Below are positions 20,681 through 32,367 of a stretch of 64,000 bases of DNA, one piece after another. This DNA is from Poteriospumella lacustris. Its lineage: Eukaryota; Sar; Chrysophyceae; Chromulinales; Dinobryaceae. Position 1 is the first letter of the stretch. Each line of letters opens with the position of its first letter. The translations under genes and the position numbers were made by a program. The stretch spans positions 1 to 64,000 of the forward strand of contig SMOI01000146.1 of assembly GCA_008000375.1 (NCBI GenBank), in the 5' to 3' direction. The notes below the pieces were generated by a model. The model had not been told where the DNA came from. It saw nothing but the letters and a program-made list of their open reading frames with translations, and made no database searches.

Positions 20681-23600
20681 ATGGATAGAGTGGTCGTTCA
20701 TTTTGCGTGCGCGCACACGCAACTGTCCGGTGATTATTGGCCACTTCCAACCAAGTCAGATGGACGAGCCGTGTTGCAAAATGTCACCAACTCTCAAGCA
20801 AAACTGATAGAAAAGCAAGGTTATTTCACTGTTGAACTGAATGGAACAAGCGTAAGCGGGATCCGCGTTCCCATTGAGGCCATGAGACCTGAGCACCACG
20901 TTCTAATATACAACAATGGAGAATTTTACGGCGAAATAACAGTATCCTGGGCAGATTATTGCCGAAAAGTTCTCTCCAAGCCCCCACTACCAACTCTGCA
21001 CTATATCGGTAAGAGCTGTCTCTGATTTCCTCTTGTCCATCCTCGGGTGATAACACATTTCCCACCGAATAGATTGTGGTCAAAGCCAAGTGTCGCCACC
21101 AATTTCTCCACAAAGAATCATCAATCACGAAAAATCACGAGTATATCGAGGTTCTCCACCACGATCATCAGAAGAGATTGTAGAGACGACTGACAGTGAA
21201 CGAACGGATATCGACGCATATCTTCTGAAGGTTGCCACGGGTGTTAGCGATGAAGTGGTGACTGTTCGAGTACCGGTAAACTACTTGCACAGTTACGACC
21301 AATCCGCTATTTCTGAACGAAGAGCAGAGAAACTTGATGATGGTTATGTCTATGCAATGAATGAAGTATCGTTGATGTCCATATGCGATTCAATCTATTC
21401 GCTGATCAGTCTCATCAAGTCTGGAACGGAAGAACAGAAACGTCTGGCCGCTGACCTGGCGAAGCAAGAGAAAGCAACTTCCAGTTACCGGAAAAAGCTC
21501 ATTGCTTCATCCACAGAGTTGGATCGCGTGAAATCGGAACTGGTTGAGGTTTCGAAAAAGCTCGCGGACATCACCCACAAGTTGGAAGAAGAACGCAAAC
21601 GATCGCGTCAGCAGTTAGAAGTACTCCGATCGGATTTACAAATCCAACGCGCCAAAGCGGATGCTGCCGTCAAGAAAGAAGAAACGATGCAAGGTAAATG
21701 GGCTATCCTGATGTCCCAAGTACAAACACCTCATGACGCTGGGGCCCACACTCACGAGACATCTGCCAGTCATCGACGAGGATCAAAAGTGTTGACACAT
21801 CACTCGTCGCGCTATGATGATGCTATGTCAGTGACGTCTCAATCTACGCGAGGAACAACTACTACAACAAGGCCCGGACGAGACCGCAAGAGCTCTCATA
21901 TCGTCAAAACGGTCCATGTCCTTCGCGATACCGCTGATCAACAAGACGTTCGCTCACCGTTCCCCACCGGTCAGGTCTTCCGACAGCTCTTCCAGGCGTT
22001 TGTCACCGATCTGAGTGGACAACTGTCCGCCCTCATCACCGCCTGCGAGACCTTCTCCGCCTACCATCATCTACTTCATGCGTTGGAGACTCACATGCAC
22101 ACGATGTTCGCCGACGCTCAACGGATCGTCGAGACCTTTAGCCGACCGGTACCACTACCCGCGGACATTGACTGGAGCACCATCGCCAAGGGTGAGGAAG
22201 GGTACCGTCTGGCACAGTATCAGACGATACAATACGGTCAATTGGAAGAGTATGTGAGTCAGCATCTGACGCTGGAAGTGTTGGACCCGTCGTTGGTAGC
22301 CTTCCACACGGAGCTGCTGGCTCTGTATGAGACAGAGGCTGCGTGGACGAGCGATTCTTCGAACGTCGAACAACCACCACACAGAGACTCGCGTCGTATC
22401 CTGAACGAAACTGTTCACTGCTTTGTTCTCTCCACCGTACAACAGCTCGCACGGTATCTTTGGATCGCGAAGTTCTCTGATCCTCCGTGCGGATTGCATC
22501 CGGATCCGGCGACGGTTTGGCAGCGTGACGACCGGTCGATGTCCGAGGTAATGAACCGACGCCAGGGGTCCCAGGTCTGGGACGAGGTGGTATTACTACC
22601 CGCGTTGTACTTTTGGCAGACGACGAAGGCGAAATGGACCGTCGTTGTTCGGGGTCTATCGTTTGCGAAGGAGGCGATCCAAACGCGCACTCCCACGTGC
22701 AACAACGAAGAGACGGTCCCACCGATGGCCAGTGAGATGGTTCATCAGGAATCGGAGGAGTCGGTTACGGGTATCTCACTTCACAACGACGATAGCGCTC
22801 TACGGGAATCAATGATGACCCACGATAGTTCCCACGCGTTGGAACCCAGTCACAGCGATGACGTCCACAGCCACAACGGCTCTGAGATGTCGTCGATCCA
22901 CGACCCTGACCACCACGACATGGGCCACGACATGGAACATGACATGGGCCATGACGAGGAACGTGAGGAGACGCCCACGGAAGAACCATCCGCACCTGTC
23001 GAAGAGATTCACTACGATCAGGAGCATCACTTGCGGTTGGTAGGTCTTCCCAACGTCGGCAACTCTTGTTATATGAACGCCGCGTTGCAGTTGATGGCCC
23101 ATGCACCACCGTTGGTACATTTGCTGACCTCGTCGACGTTGAAGTACGCCATGGCCGACGTACACAGCAAAGACATCACGATCTACCCAGAGATGCATCG
23201 GTTGCTGATTGAAATGGCCAACGACAACCACGCGGTCCATGCCTATCACACCGCGGCGACCATCAAACACCGCGTGGCCGCTCTGGTTGGGGGCAATAAC
23301 CACACGAAACGAGATGCGGCGGATGTCGTACGCACCGTTCTCTGTCGCATCCAAAACGAAATTCGCGACTGCAACCGCCTCATCCTCGAAGGGCATAGCC
23401 ATCTCCCCACTCCGCTTCGTATCGCCGGCTTCGGACGCTATCCGCGTCGCCCCTCGGACAACGACCAAGGCCACGTAGCCGCAGCCGCGTGGCGTAAGCT
23501 GCTCGCTTCACGAGAGCACGGGTCGAACCCGCTCATAGATGCGGCGTTCCCACAGCGTCGCTGTCGCCGGCGCTGCAGCCATTGCCAACACGAAACCGTC

Positions 23601-25810
23601 ACGTTCGACGCGGCCAACGTGGTGCACGTTCCGGTGCCGACGGCGAGTGACCGTCGAGCGGTGGCGCGTCGGTTGGCGTCGCAGCCGTCGGCGGCGACGA
23701 CGGTGGCATCGTCGCTCGATGCGGAAGACGCGGCGTCAGCAGCGGCAGCGGCGCCGGTGCCGATGGTGGCGATCACGGTGATCGTGCAGCTGCTCGACCG
23801 CGTACCGGCGATGGTGTATCTGCCGATGGCGGTGTCGATGTCGATGACGGTGGGGGAGCTGAAGGAGCAGCTGCTGCAGGATTTGGTGTCGCTGGGGTAC
23901 GTGACGCGGTCGTCGACGCTGTCGCAGACGACGCACTTCCATTTCTCGTGTCTGGAGATGCAGCCGATGCGCCAGCAGGACGCGGCGTCACCGTCGATGT
24001 TGCGGCTGGTGCGGACAGGCAACGCGACGTCGTTTGCGACGGAGGCGGAGCTGAACGTGACGCTGCAGGAGATATTGTCACCGGACGAGAGCAAGTCCGT
24101 GTTGGTCGCCTCGCAGTTGGCCGTGCCGGCATCCGGGGCGAATGTGCCTAGCGGTGACACCCACGAACGGGAGTTCGTCTACTACGACGTCTCGTTCGGC
24201 GAGCCGAATCGACCATCGCCGTACGACCATCCACTGGGGGTCGATCAACCAAGCCACATTCGCTTGATGCCGCATTCGATTCCGTATCGCTTAGCCTTCG
24301 CGTGTCGACGTCATCGACACGGGGAGGAGAAGGAGTATCCCGCCGCACGTGAATTGCACCTCGCAGTCCAAAATCTAGCGACCCGTTTGTTTGATCCAGC
24401 AGCATTGACGTTGGGCGAAACGACCGCCGGTGCGGGGAACAAACCCCATGGGTCCTCTCGTACGGGACGCAGCCACAACGGTTGGTTGTTCCCAGCGAAT
24501 GCGGAACCATCGAGCTCATCGTTCACCGTGGACTTCACCCACTTGCATCCCGATGGATCCTCTGCAGCAGCTACAGCAGCAGTATCCACACCGAAGTCTT
24601 TCCCGGATCGCGTGCTATGTTCGGTGACGAAACCACCGCCTCCATCGATGGCCGCCGCGGTCTTCCGCTTCGGTGGCAGCCGTGGTCCTCAAACGGTGGA
24701 TCCCACCATGTCGGGTATGGCGTACGACCCCAACGAGAAATGCTACGTCTCCATTCAGGACTATCTCGTTCATGCGCGCCGCCACGTATCCAGCGAGACC
24801 AGTTCGTCATTGACCTCATCGTCCTCAAGATCCAGCCATGGAAACGATCACAGTGATCACCACAACCACCACCACCACCACACGGGCGCCGTGAGAGGTA
24901 TTTCTGCCCACACCCACGCCCACGCCCACGCCCATGTCAACGACCCACACGACGACCACCACAGCCACCACAGCCACCACCGCCGAGCACATCTGCGCCA
25001 TTTAACCGACATTCCTTCGTTCACCTTAACCGAAGCCTTCCAAACGGCTGCGCTTCCCCATCCACTCGAAGGTGCCATCTGTCCGGAATGCCATGCTTCA
25101 GACGGACAAACCATCGCCTATGACCTGTGGACCGTCGGAGAGGTTCTCTTCATCCAGCTCGATCGCTTTCCCGCCAACACGGTGGACGATACGACTCACG
25201 CCTGGTCGCCGTGTGACTTTCCGGTCGATGGACTCAGCCTCAAGCACATCACGACGCCATTGGACCCAGCAAGGACGTGTGGCGGCAGCGGTGGCGACGG
25301 CAACGATGACGACGCCGTGTATGACTTGTACGGCGTTGTCCAACATTCCGGCGGCGATCCGAACTACGGCCACGGCCACTTCTGGGCGACGTGTCGTGTG
25401 AATGTCGGAAGCGGCGAGCCAGCGCGATGGTACGTGATCATGCAGAGGTGCCATATGTCTGTTGCTTGACGAGCGTTTGTTAACGGGACGTGTTTGTGTT
25501 TGTGTATGTCAACAGGATGCGGTTCAATGACGACTACGTGCAGGCGACCAGAGCCGACAGCATTGAGCAAGACCGAGTGTATTTGCTCTGCTACATGCGT
25601 CGTCCATCGTCGTCTGCGTCGACGTCGACGATGTCACCAGCGGCCGTTCTGGGTGCCAGCAAAGGTATGACGGCTCCGTCGTCGCCGTCACCGTCGTCGG
25701 TGATCACCCCTCGCAGTCCATCGGGAGGTCGCATTTTCAATTATTCGGCCGAAGCGATGCGATCGACACCATCTCGTGGTTCTGCGTTGCGTCACAATCG
25801 CGGCTTGTAA
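20681..25810 (+). CDS. Large ubiquitin-specific protease (USP, C19 family)
   Basis: Predicted exons are 20681-21008, 21073-25429 and 25516-25810, giving 1,659 residues. It should cleave ubiquitin from proteins. The Cys box GLPNVGNSCYMNAALQ carries Cys775, and the His box GHGHFWA carries His1545. The third exon restores the expected WMRFNDDYV ending of the catalytic core. A coiled coil lies near residues 245-310. The zinc-ribbon cysteine pairs (CSHC near 943-946 and CPEC near 1446-1449) are separated by about 500 residues containing an MTVGELK stretch that may be a ubiquitin-like fold, as in USP4/USP15-type insertions (tentative). His-rich runs occur near 870-900 and 1365-1420. Codon usage in 23560-24160 is far more GC-rich at third positions than elsewhere. 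The USP subfamily is not assigned. Confidence 0.92.
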
Positions 25811-26241
25811 CGGGTCCCGGTTCTCTGCGACGAGGACCTGCACATCCATTCCCGTGTACCTACCGCCACCACCACAGCAACGAATACGACCACACAAAAG
25901 AACATCATCATTTTCCCCTCTTTCCTCACGTTGCGCCAAGAAGATTGTCCTTAAGCCTTGTACACCCCCATACCTATGCACTAACTATTGCTTGACACGA
26001 CCTCCTGGTAGCCACCCACCCCACCCCGAACCTCGCATACGATACGCTCAACGGCAGTACTGTGGCTATGGCTGTTACTTTGCGATAGATCAATCGTTTA
26101 CAACTGATTGTTATTACAGAGCCACCTACATGTACATCAGACGCTGTCCTCCGTCTGCGTCTGAAGAAATGACTCGTTGGATGGGCCCTCTCCCTCGCAG
26201 CACGGATGGGCCAAAGGAATCGACGGTCGACGGTACGAGCG
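25811..26241. other. Convergent intergenic region
   Basis: This is the tail-to-tail gap between the USP and EHD genes. The sequence is C-rich on the plus strand. No gene, repeat array or RNA is visible. Confidence 0.6.
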
Positions 26242-27810
26242 CTAATTTCCCGCCACTGCTGCCGCCGTCGTCGCCGCTGCTGCCACCGTGGACGCCTCCC
26301 CGTTGGTGTTGGCAGCATTCGCCGCCGCCACCAGTGATTGCAAGAACTGCGCCCAGAGACGTCGTGCGACGGCATGGTTGTCTGCCATCGACGTCAGCAA
26401 CAGACCCACGAGAATCGCCAAGAGCAACACCGCCCCGGCCAACACCGGCGATACCTGCAAGGCACTGCTCTCCGGCTCACGATATTGGAACATCTGCGGC
26501 AATTGCGACTCTTGCACATTTCCTTGGGCATCTCGTTTCACTTCCGTCGACAACATCTGCGTGATCTTCGGGATGTCTTGCGTCAACATGTCTTGCAAAC
26601 TTTCCAACGTCTTTCGATTGATCGCGGGAAACGACGAGAAATCGGAGAGTTGCAAGTCCGCGCGGTATTCATCGACTTTGGGGAAATCACCTTCGGGCAA
26701 TTGATATTGACGACGCAAATCGACGAAGACTTCGTCTAGTTTCTTGATCAATTCTTGCTGGCGCTTTTCTTTGCCCCAGAGATACGGCATCTTCGCTTTC
26801 AAATAACCCACAATGCAGCAATGGACAATGTTCAAACGAATACGCTTGACCATTTCGTTGATCTTGCGCAACGAACACGCCTTCGGTAACGTCGAAATAT
26901 GCGCCATCAATGCCTCACGATCCTTGTCGAACAAGTACTTGTGTTCCTCGCGCAGCAACGGTTTGACGTGAAAGGAACCGACGTAGATACGTGCCACTTC
27001 TGCACCTTTCAAAATACGCCCCATGGACCACAACAAGGCACCATAGACACGCATCAATGATTCTTGATCCAATTGATCGGCCTTGTTCAAGACGCAATGT
27101 ACCTTGTCTTCGTGTGGTTGCAATTCCTCAATCACCGATTTGAATTCGTCGGAAATATCCAATTTCGAGCAGTCGAAAAGCAATAAAATCAAGTCGGAGC
27201 GTTCAGCAAACCATCGGGATACCTTGGCAAAGTCATACCCACGAGCAGTACGTTGCTTTTCACCCGACAATACACCAGGAGTATCGACAATGTTGATATC
27301 CTTCAAAATGGGTGCTGGAACCACCGCCGCCGTAAATTTATTCAAAAAGGAGCTTCCGAACACGCTCAATCCACTGAAAGGTAGCTCATTGAATCCCGTC
27401 AATGCATTTCCCTTGATTGTTCGTGATTCTTCACCATAAACCACAGCAATGAAGCCATCAGTCGTGGGTTCAGGGCCAATATGAATGCCAGGATAGTCCA
27501 TATTGATCAAGTGACGAATGAAGGAGGTTTTACCCGTAGAATACTGTCCAACCAATAACACAGTGGGTTTTGATACAATTTCCGCATCCAAAATCTCGGC
27601 GGAATTGAACTTATGGAACAAATGCTTCTTCTCAATGGGCAACAGCTTGTCCTTGTATAGTGACTTCAACGCCCCGATGATCTGCGCGTTCTGAATCTCC
27701 TCAGCCGAGCGGGTATCTTTGACAACACTCACATCCTCACGCGATCCATTTCCATCAGATGAAGCCTTCTTCTTCTTCTTTCCCTCCGAGGAACCGGCAG
27801 TAGTCGACAT
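26242..27810 (-). CDS. EHD-type dynamin-like GTPase with C-terminal membrane anchor
   Basis: A single exon encodes 522 residues from ATG 27810. EHD proteins are ATP-binding, membrane-remodelling members of the dynamin superfamily. The P-loop VGQYSTGKTSF (Lys94), GPEPTTDGF, DTPGVLSGEKQR and NKADQLD are all intact, and helical regions follow as in EHD1. The usual C-terminal EH domain is missing. In its place are a hydrophobic segment of about 23 residues (about 452-474, VLAGAVLLLAILVGLLL) and a 48-residue Ala-rich tail, suggesting permanent membrane insertion. A Lys-rich N-terminus (GKKKKK) precedes the G domain. The membrane and its topology are unknown. Confidence 0.93.
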   Translation of the reverse strand: MSTTAGSSEGKKKKKASSDGNGSREDVSVVKDTRSAEEIQNAQIIGALKSLYKDKLLPIEKKHLFHKFNSAEILDAEIVSKPTVLLVGQYSTGKTSFIRHLINMDYPGIHIGPEPTTDGFIAVVYGEESRTIKGNALTGFNELPFSGLSVFGSSFLNKFTAAVVPAPILKDINIVDTPGVLSGEKQRTARGYDFAKVSRWFAERSDLILLLFDCSKLDISDEFKSVIEELQPHEDKVHCVLNKADQLDQESLMRVYGALLWSMGRILKGAEVARIYVGSFHVKPLLREEHKYLFDKDREALMAHISTLPKACSLRKINEMVKRIRLNIVHCCIVGYLKAKMPYLWGKEKRQQELIKKLDEVFVDLRRQYQLPEGDFPKVDEYRADLQLSDFSSFPAINRKTLESLQDMLTQDIPKITQMLSTEVKRDAQGNVQESQLPQMFQYREPESSALQVSPVLAGAVLLLAILVGLLLTSMADNHAVARRLWAQFLQSLVAAANAANTNGEASTVAAAATTAAAVAGN

Positions 27811-28818
27811 GTTTTGGGTTTCGATCGTTAAGAATGCAGTCAATTCGAACAAATCACGTCCGTCAGCAGATGTTTTCGCGTGCGTGTCGTTAACGAGCGA
27901 TAAAGCACAATGGCATTCGTCGTCCACAAGTCCACAGAATGATTGCTCGAATCTCATTCATGGTTCTTTCACGATCAAACACGAACGTTGCGCGCTGCGC
28001 TCTCTTCTGCCGCATCATCGTCGTCGCGTAACTGGCTGGACCGTTGGCTCTTATAACCGCACACACCTACACGACGACGATGACCAATTGGTAATCCGCC
28101 ACTCGTTGACCAAGTGGGCAAGTGTAGTCGAGTATATATATCTCACAAGGTTTTCTTCGGCTTATATCTGTCAACTATGGCTTGCGTTGAACAATGGTCG
28201 TTACGTTGGAAAGGCCATCAACAATTTGTCCCACAGTCTGTGAAGATGTCAGTGGTTAATGTTTTGACGCCAGGTTGGAACCACATACAACTAGCCTGAT
28301 CCTTCACTGTCAATAGCAATGATGCCTCCTTCAGCGACGAAATATAGGGCTTTGCGTTCCAGTAGTACTATAGCGAACATCCTCAAAAGTCGGAATGAAG
28401 AGAAGAAAAAGATCGATAGGTAAGTTATCCTACAAACGACTGATAATGTGTGGTACAAGGAGTGGCAGTATGCTAAACAAATTTTTACTAAAGTTTTCGA
28501 ACACGTCAAGAACAACCCTTTAACAGCATACAGCCAAGAATTGCGAAGCACACCGCTTGGAGCTTGGAGCTTGTCCAGGCAATGCGGTGGATGACATTCC
28601 GACTGTTCCTTACTTACAAGTCATCACATTCAGATGTGCATAATCTCTACCCAGCAATCGCTGTTGGGGAGAGTTGTTGATGATGGCGATTTTCCACTAT
28701 CAGTGTGGCAACAGACGACGGACCTGCACTGACGGACACGCGGAGAGCAACAATCGCAGCACAAACTGAAAGCGATATCAGATTCTTTCATATTCCCACG
28801 CTGCTGTTGCCACTGTAG
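27811..28818. other. EHD upstream region and gap to RCHY1-like gene
   Basis: These 1.0 kb lie between the EHD start and the 3' end of the next minus-strand gene. ACGACGACGATGACC at 28071-28085 and GCATCATCGTCGTCGCG at 28012-28028 lie about 200-280 bp upstream of the EHD start and resemble the recurrent promoter motif. CTTATAACC near 28050 is TATA-like. The rest (28100-28818) holds only short frames. Confidence 0.5.
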
Positions 28819-29877
28819 TTATAGTCGCGTTGTGTTAAAGCTTCCACAATTCTGGCATTCCAGACCAACATAATGGAACAGTGTTTGAGATCGTACTTCA
28901 CAGTCGAAGCATTGAACATCAACGGTCGATTTCTTCCGCAAACATCTCAGAAGGAAATTCATTTCCATGGTATTGCCATTCGCTTGTGTCCAAATACCAT
29001 AGCAAACATCAGAACCCGAACATGGGTTCGCACGATCTGGTTCAATCGATCGGACCAAAAACTCACCACCAGCCGTGATCACATCGACGGTGTCGCCCAC
29101 TTGGATAGGAGGTAAGTGAGCAGGGCCCAAGGGTTGTTGCAGAATAGAATACCGCATTTCAGCCCAAGTTGCCGACATATCTCCCATACACTTACGACAC
29201 AGAGGGCATCGGTAATGACCCTTTTTCATCGCATCCGTCAGACAATGATGGTGTACCATGTGGTTGCAAGGCAAAACACACGTAATCTTCGGCGTAGCAA
29301 AGGCAGACTCATTACAAATGGGACATACCACCTCGCGTGCGGACTTTTTGCCACAGAAATGCGTCGATATGATGTCGGAAGGGTAGCAGCAATCGCAAGC
29401 ATGGCAATGCAACACCTCTCCTTCTTTCCCCACCCGACAGATACCACAATCGTTGCAATGCCAGATGTCTTTGTCACTCCATAATTGGCAAATGCTGCAG
29501 TAAGATTTGGCAAATTGGATGTGGCAATTGACACATTGGGCAGAGGGGCTTTGTTCGGTGTTGCATTCACTGCACATTATTGTGGAGATTACGGGCGCCT
29601 TGCAACCTCGTCGTTCTCGGTGACACCAATTGCATGGGTCGATCGTTCCGCAACATGAATAGTTAAATCGGGAACATTTCTTAACGGGGTAGTGCTCACA
29701 GGTTAGGCACAGATCATTGGGAATAATATCAACGGCCGAAGGGACGGTCTCCACCAATATTCCCGACGACGAAGGCAAAGTAACGGGTTTCCCACTCAAT
29801 ACCTCTCGAATCAATCGTGATTTCTCTGCTTTCGGGATATTAGATGTATTGATTTGATTGATGAGGATTTGTGACAT
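28819..29877 (-). CDS. RCHY1: RCHY1/Pirh2-type CHY + RING-H2 E3 ubiquitin ligase
   Basis: A single exon encodes 352 residues. Domains in order: CHY zinc finger (about 60-125, starting CEHYPVKKC), CTCHY finger (about 126-181, HCNDCGICRVG), RING-H2 (185-228, CPICNE...CNHMVHHHC...CPLC), and a final zinc ribbon (323-344, CFDC...CQNC). This is the order of human Pirh2 and its plant and yeast relatives, which ubiquitinate regulatory proteins. Unusually, about 70 residues (251-320) separate the RING from the ribbon, where relatives have about 20. The insert contains a VGDTVDVITAGGEF segment that looks like a small beta domain. The first 55 residues are low complexity. Substrates are unknown. Confidence 0.93.
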   Translation of the reverse strand: MSQILINQINTSNIPKAEKSRLIREVLSGKPVTLPSSSGILVETVPSAVDIIPNDLCLTCEHYPVKKCSRFNYSCCGTIDPCNWCHRERRGCKAPVISTIMCSECNTEQSPSAQCVNCHIQFAKSYCSICQLWSDKDIWHCNDCGICRVGKEGEVLHCHACDCCYPSDIISTHFCGKKSAREVVCPICNESAFATPKITCVLPCNHMVHHHCLTDAMKKGHYRCPLCRKCMGDMSATWAEMRYSILQQPLGPAHLPPIQVGDTVDVITAGGEFLVRSIEPDRANPCSGSDVCYGIWTQANGNTMEMNFLLRCLRKKSTVDVQCFDCEVRSQTLFHYVGLECQNCGSFNTTRL

Positions 29878-30494
29878 AATGAATTCTCTCTTGCTATTTT
29901 ATCTTACTCAATTATTGTGATGTGGTGACCAGAGTCGTCAGTATTTTATTTCGTTGACCGTGATTGCGCGTCAGGGGTCCCAATCTTTTGTTTTCTCCAG
30001 CTAAAAAATATCCATATATTTGGTGCATTGAAATGTGTACTGCGTCTCCCATTATTCTCCCAAAAGTTCGTTTGATTGCTTCTTCTTTTGGCTTTCGGTG
30101 CTTCTTCTTGTTTATCCTCAACGTTCTTGGTCGTTTTTGTCGTCCGGCCCCCCGATGGTTCTTCACCCTCTGCGCAGCATGATGACGATGACGACGGCAC
30201 GTGGCGGTCTTCCTCGTGTTCTTGTGTTTGTTTACCAAGTGCGAAAGCTTTTTGAAGAGAAAGGCCCATAGATTCCTGTGTATCCCGAGTGCGACATGTT
30301 AAATGTCCCTTCTGCGCTCGACAATAGTGTTTGCTGTTGTTAGTTTATTCCTTTGTTCGTGATCAACCGAATTTTTATGCGTGAAGCAGACAGGGCTGGG
30401 GAAGTCATTTGAGAAATCACGATTTTTTTCGTGTTTCTTTCCCATTCCTGGCAGGCATACGTATTCATTTCACCTCTGGGTGTAAGATTATAGT
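29878..30494. promoter_or_regulatory. Divergent promoter region, RCHY1 / second MORN gene
   Basis: A 617-bp gap separates the start codons. GATGACGATGACGACGG at 30181-30197 is one of the longest copies of the recurrent promoter motif and lies near the middle. An E-box-like CACGTG follows directly. No gene is visible. Confidence 0.5.
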
Positions 30495-32367
30495 ATGTCG
30501 AAGAAACGTCGCAGTAAAAGCTGCGGTGACTGGAGTCCTAAGAGCGTTGCATGCTTGTCCACCCCTGACTTCGGAAAGAGAAACGCCAACAATCGACGGG
30601 TCGATTTCAATGGAGGTGGGTAGTTTATCAGTGTTCATTTCATGAAGTGCACTATTTATCATTAATGTAACTTTGTGAACACAACGACATGATGAACAGA
30701 GGGATTCTACGAGGTATGGCTGGTCCGCAGGGCCCTGTGTGCATGGTCGTGTCAATGGTTGATGTGGTCATTTGATGTATGATGATGTAGGGAGACCTTC
30801 TTGACGGAAAACGTGAAGGAAAAGGAAAGCTTTTTTCCCCTTCGGGAAAATTGCGATTCGATGGTCATTGGAGAGGCAACCGCCGAAGTGGCTACGGTAT
30901 CTCCAAGTATGAAGGTGGTGACCGCCACGAAGGTAATTACGAGAACAACGAACGACATGGACTGGGAGTGTTCTTGTGGGCGGATGGTGACAAATACGTT
31001 GGCAATTTTGACCGAGGTAATCCTATGCTACGTACGGCCATCGTAAACGTGCATGTCACATCTCCCACCTGTCGCACGTGTGTCACCAACAATCTTACAG
31101 GAGTAATTCATGGTCATGGGCGATACGAGTGGAATGATGGCAATGTCTATGTGGGTGATTGGCAACGTGGACTCATGACGGGAGAAGGTTTCCTTCTCAA
31201 ATTCCAAGCACAAGAAGAACTACGAGGCCATTTCTCGAGTGGTTTACTCCACGGATGGGGAAAGAAACAATGGAGCAACGGTAACTCCTACGAAGGTCAT
31301 TTCCGTCAGGGCATTCAACATGGATATGGAACCATGATTGTTGCCAACAACCCCCATCATGTCTTCGAAGGCATGTGGCAAGAGGATACCCTCGTGGGTG
31401 CTGGTCGTTTCGTGATTTATAACAAAGATCTACGAGGACGCACCAAACAAACAACATGGTAAACGCCCCCGCAACCCCGCCAGTCTCTGCTGTGTCGTTA
31501 TGGCTCACTGTTTGGGTTTTTCGCTTGTCCCTCGTGTATACAGCGTGGGCCATTTCCCTGTTTGGCCTGCCAAAGTCAGTGCTATGCATGTGACGTGGCG
31601 GTATACGTCCAGCGACCTCAGCGGCCACACATCGACCGTAGCTACGACGATCGAGGAGGACAACGGTCCTGAAAGTGTATCCGTCGATGCGATCAGTTAT
31701 GTCGGCGAGGCGAGTCATCACGACATCGAATTTGTCGATGACCATACCTTGCTCCTGCACAAGACATGGTCCACCACCTCCGAGACAGCAGCAGATGCTG
31801 CGGTACCATCCGGCGACAGTCAAGTGACCAGTTGTTATGGACGAATCGAATATAGCGATGGCTTGGTCTATGAAGGAGAATGCTGCACGATGCAACCTCA
31901 TGGCTGGGTAAGTTCATCGTTCCCCGCTGGCCCTCCTGGCCATGTCCTTTTTCACACACTAAACTCTCTCTCGCTGGGCTTCATTCGTCCATGTACAGGG
32001 TGTGTTGTACAATCCCACGACAACCGATATGGCCACAATTTCTCTGAGCAATAACATGCCACCCAGTGAAATTCTCTCACCGGTGGAGCGGCTTCGACGG
32101 CGACAACGTATGGTGGAAGAAGAAGCGGCGATTACGATCAACGATGTCATGCATCTGTCCGATCGAGACTTTGCGGCGATCATTGATGATCTACCACCCG
32201 ACGTGGTGCGTCGTCGGTTGTATGCGGATGATCTCACGGGTATTCGATGTCTCGTGCGGTACCGCGGTGGGTATTGGATGGGCTCCTTTCACCACGGACA
32301 GATTCAATTCAACGATTGCTGTACGCTGTCTCTCGGAGGAGACGACTTCGTGCTCGAGAATTTGTGA
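30495..32367 (+). CDS. MORN-repeat protein, five exons
   Basis: Predicted exons are 30495-30615, 30795-31016, 31101-31458, 31544-31907 and 31999-32367, giving 477 residues. MORN units begin across the first junction (FNGDLLDGKREGKG), continue through exons 2 and 3 and recur across the exon 4/5 junction (YSDGLVYEGE...PHGWGVLYNP). Each splice restores a MORN consensus, which supports the boundaries. The C-terminal third has an acidic/arginine-rich helix and a final YWMGSFHHGQIQF strand. Alternative for exon 1: ATG 30610 spliced at TAG 30790, which would remove 38 residues and start the protein MEGDLL. Intron 2 is 84 nt, a multiple of three, and contains no stop. The partner and location are unknown. 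A scaffold role is inferred from the family. Confidence 0.85.

Noticed and set aside
23438-24160. Minus-strand open frame of 240 codons
   Set aside because: It is the antisense of the GC-rich part of the USP exon and is explained by GC-biased third positions.
30610-30790. Alternative start of the second MORN gene at ATG 30610 with a six-base first exon
   Set aside because: The longer exon from 30495 joined at 30795 gives a better MORN match across the junction. The alternative is still noted in the feature.
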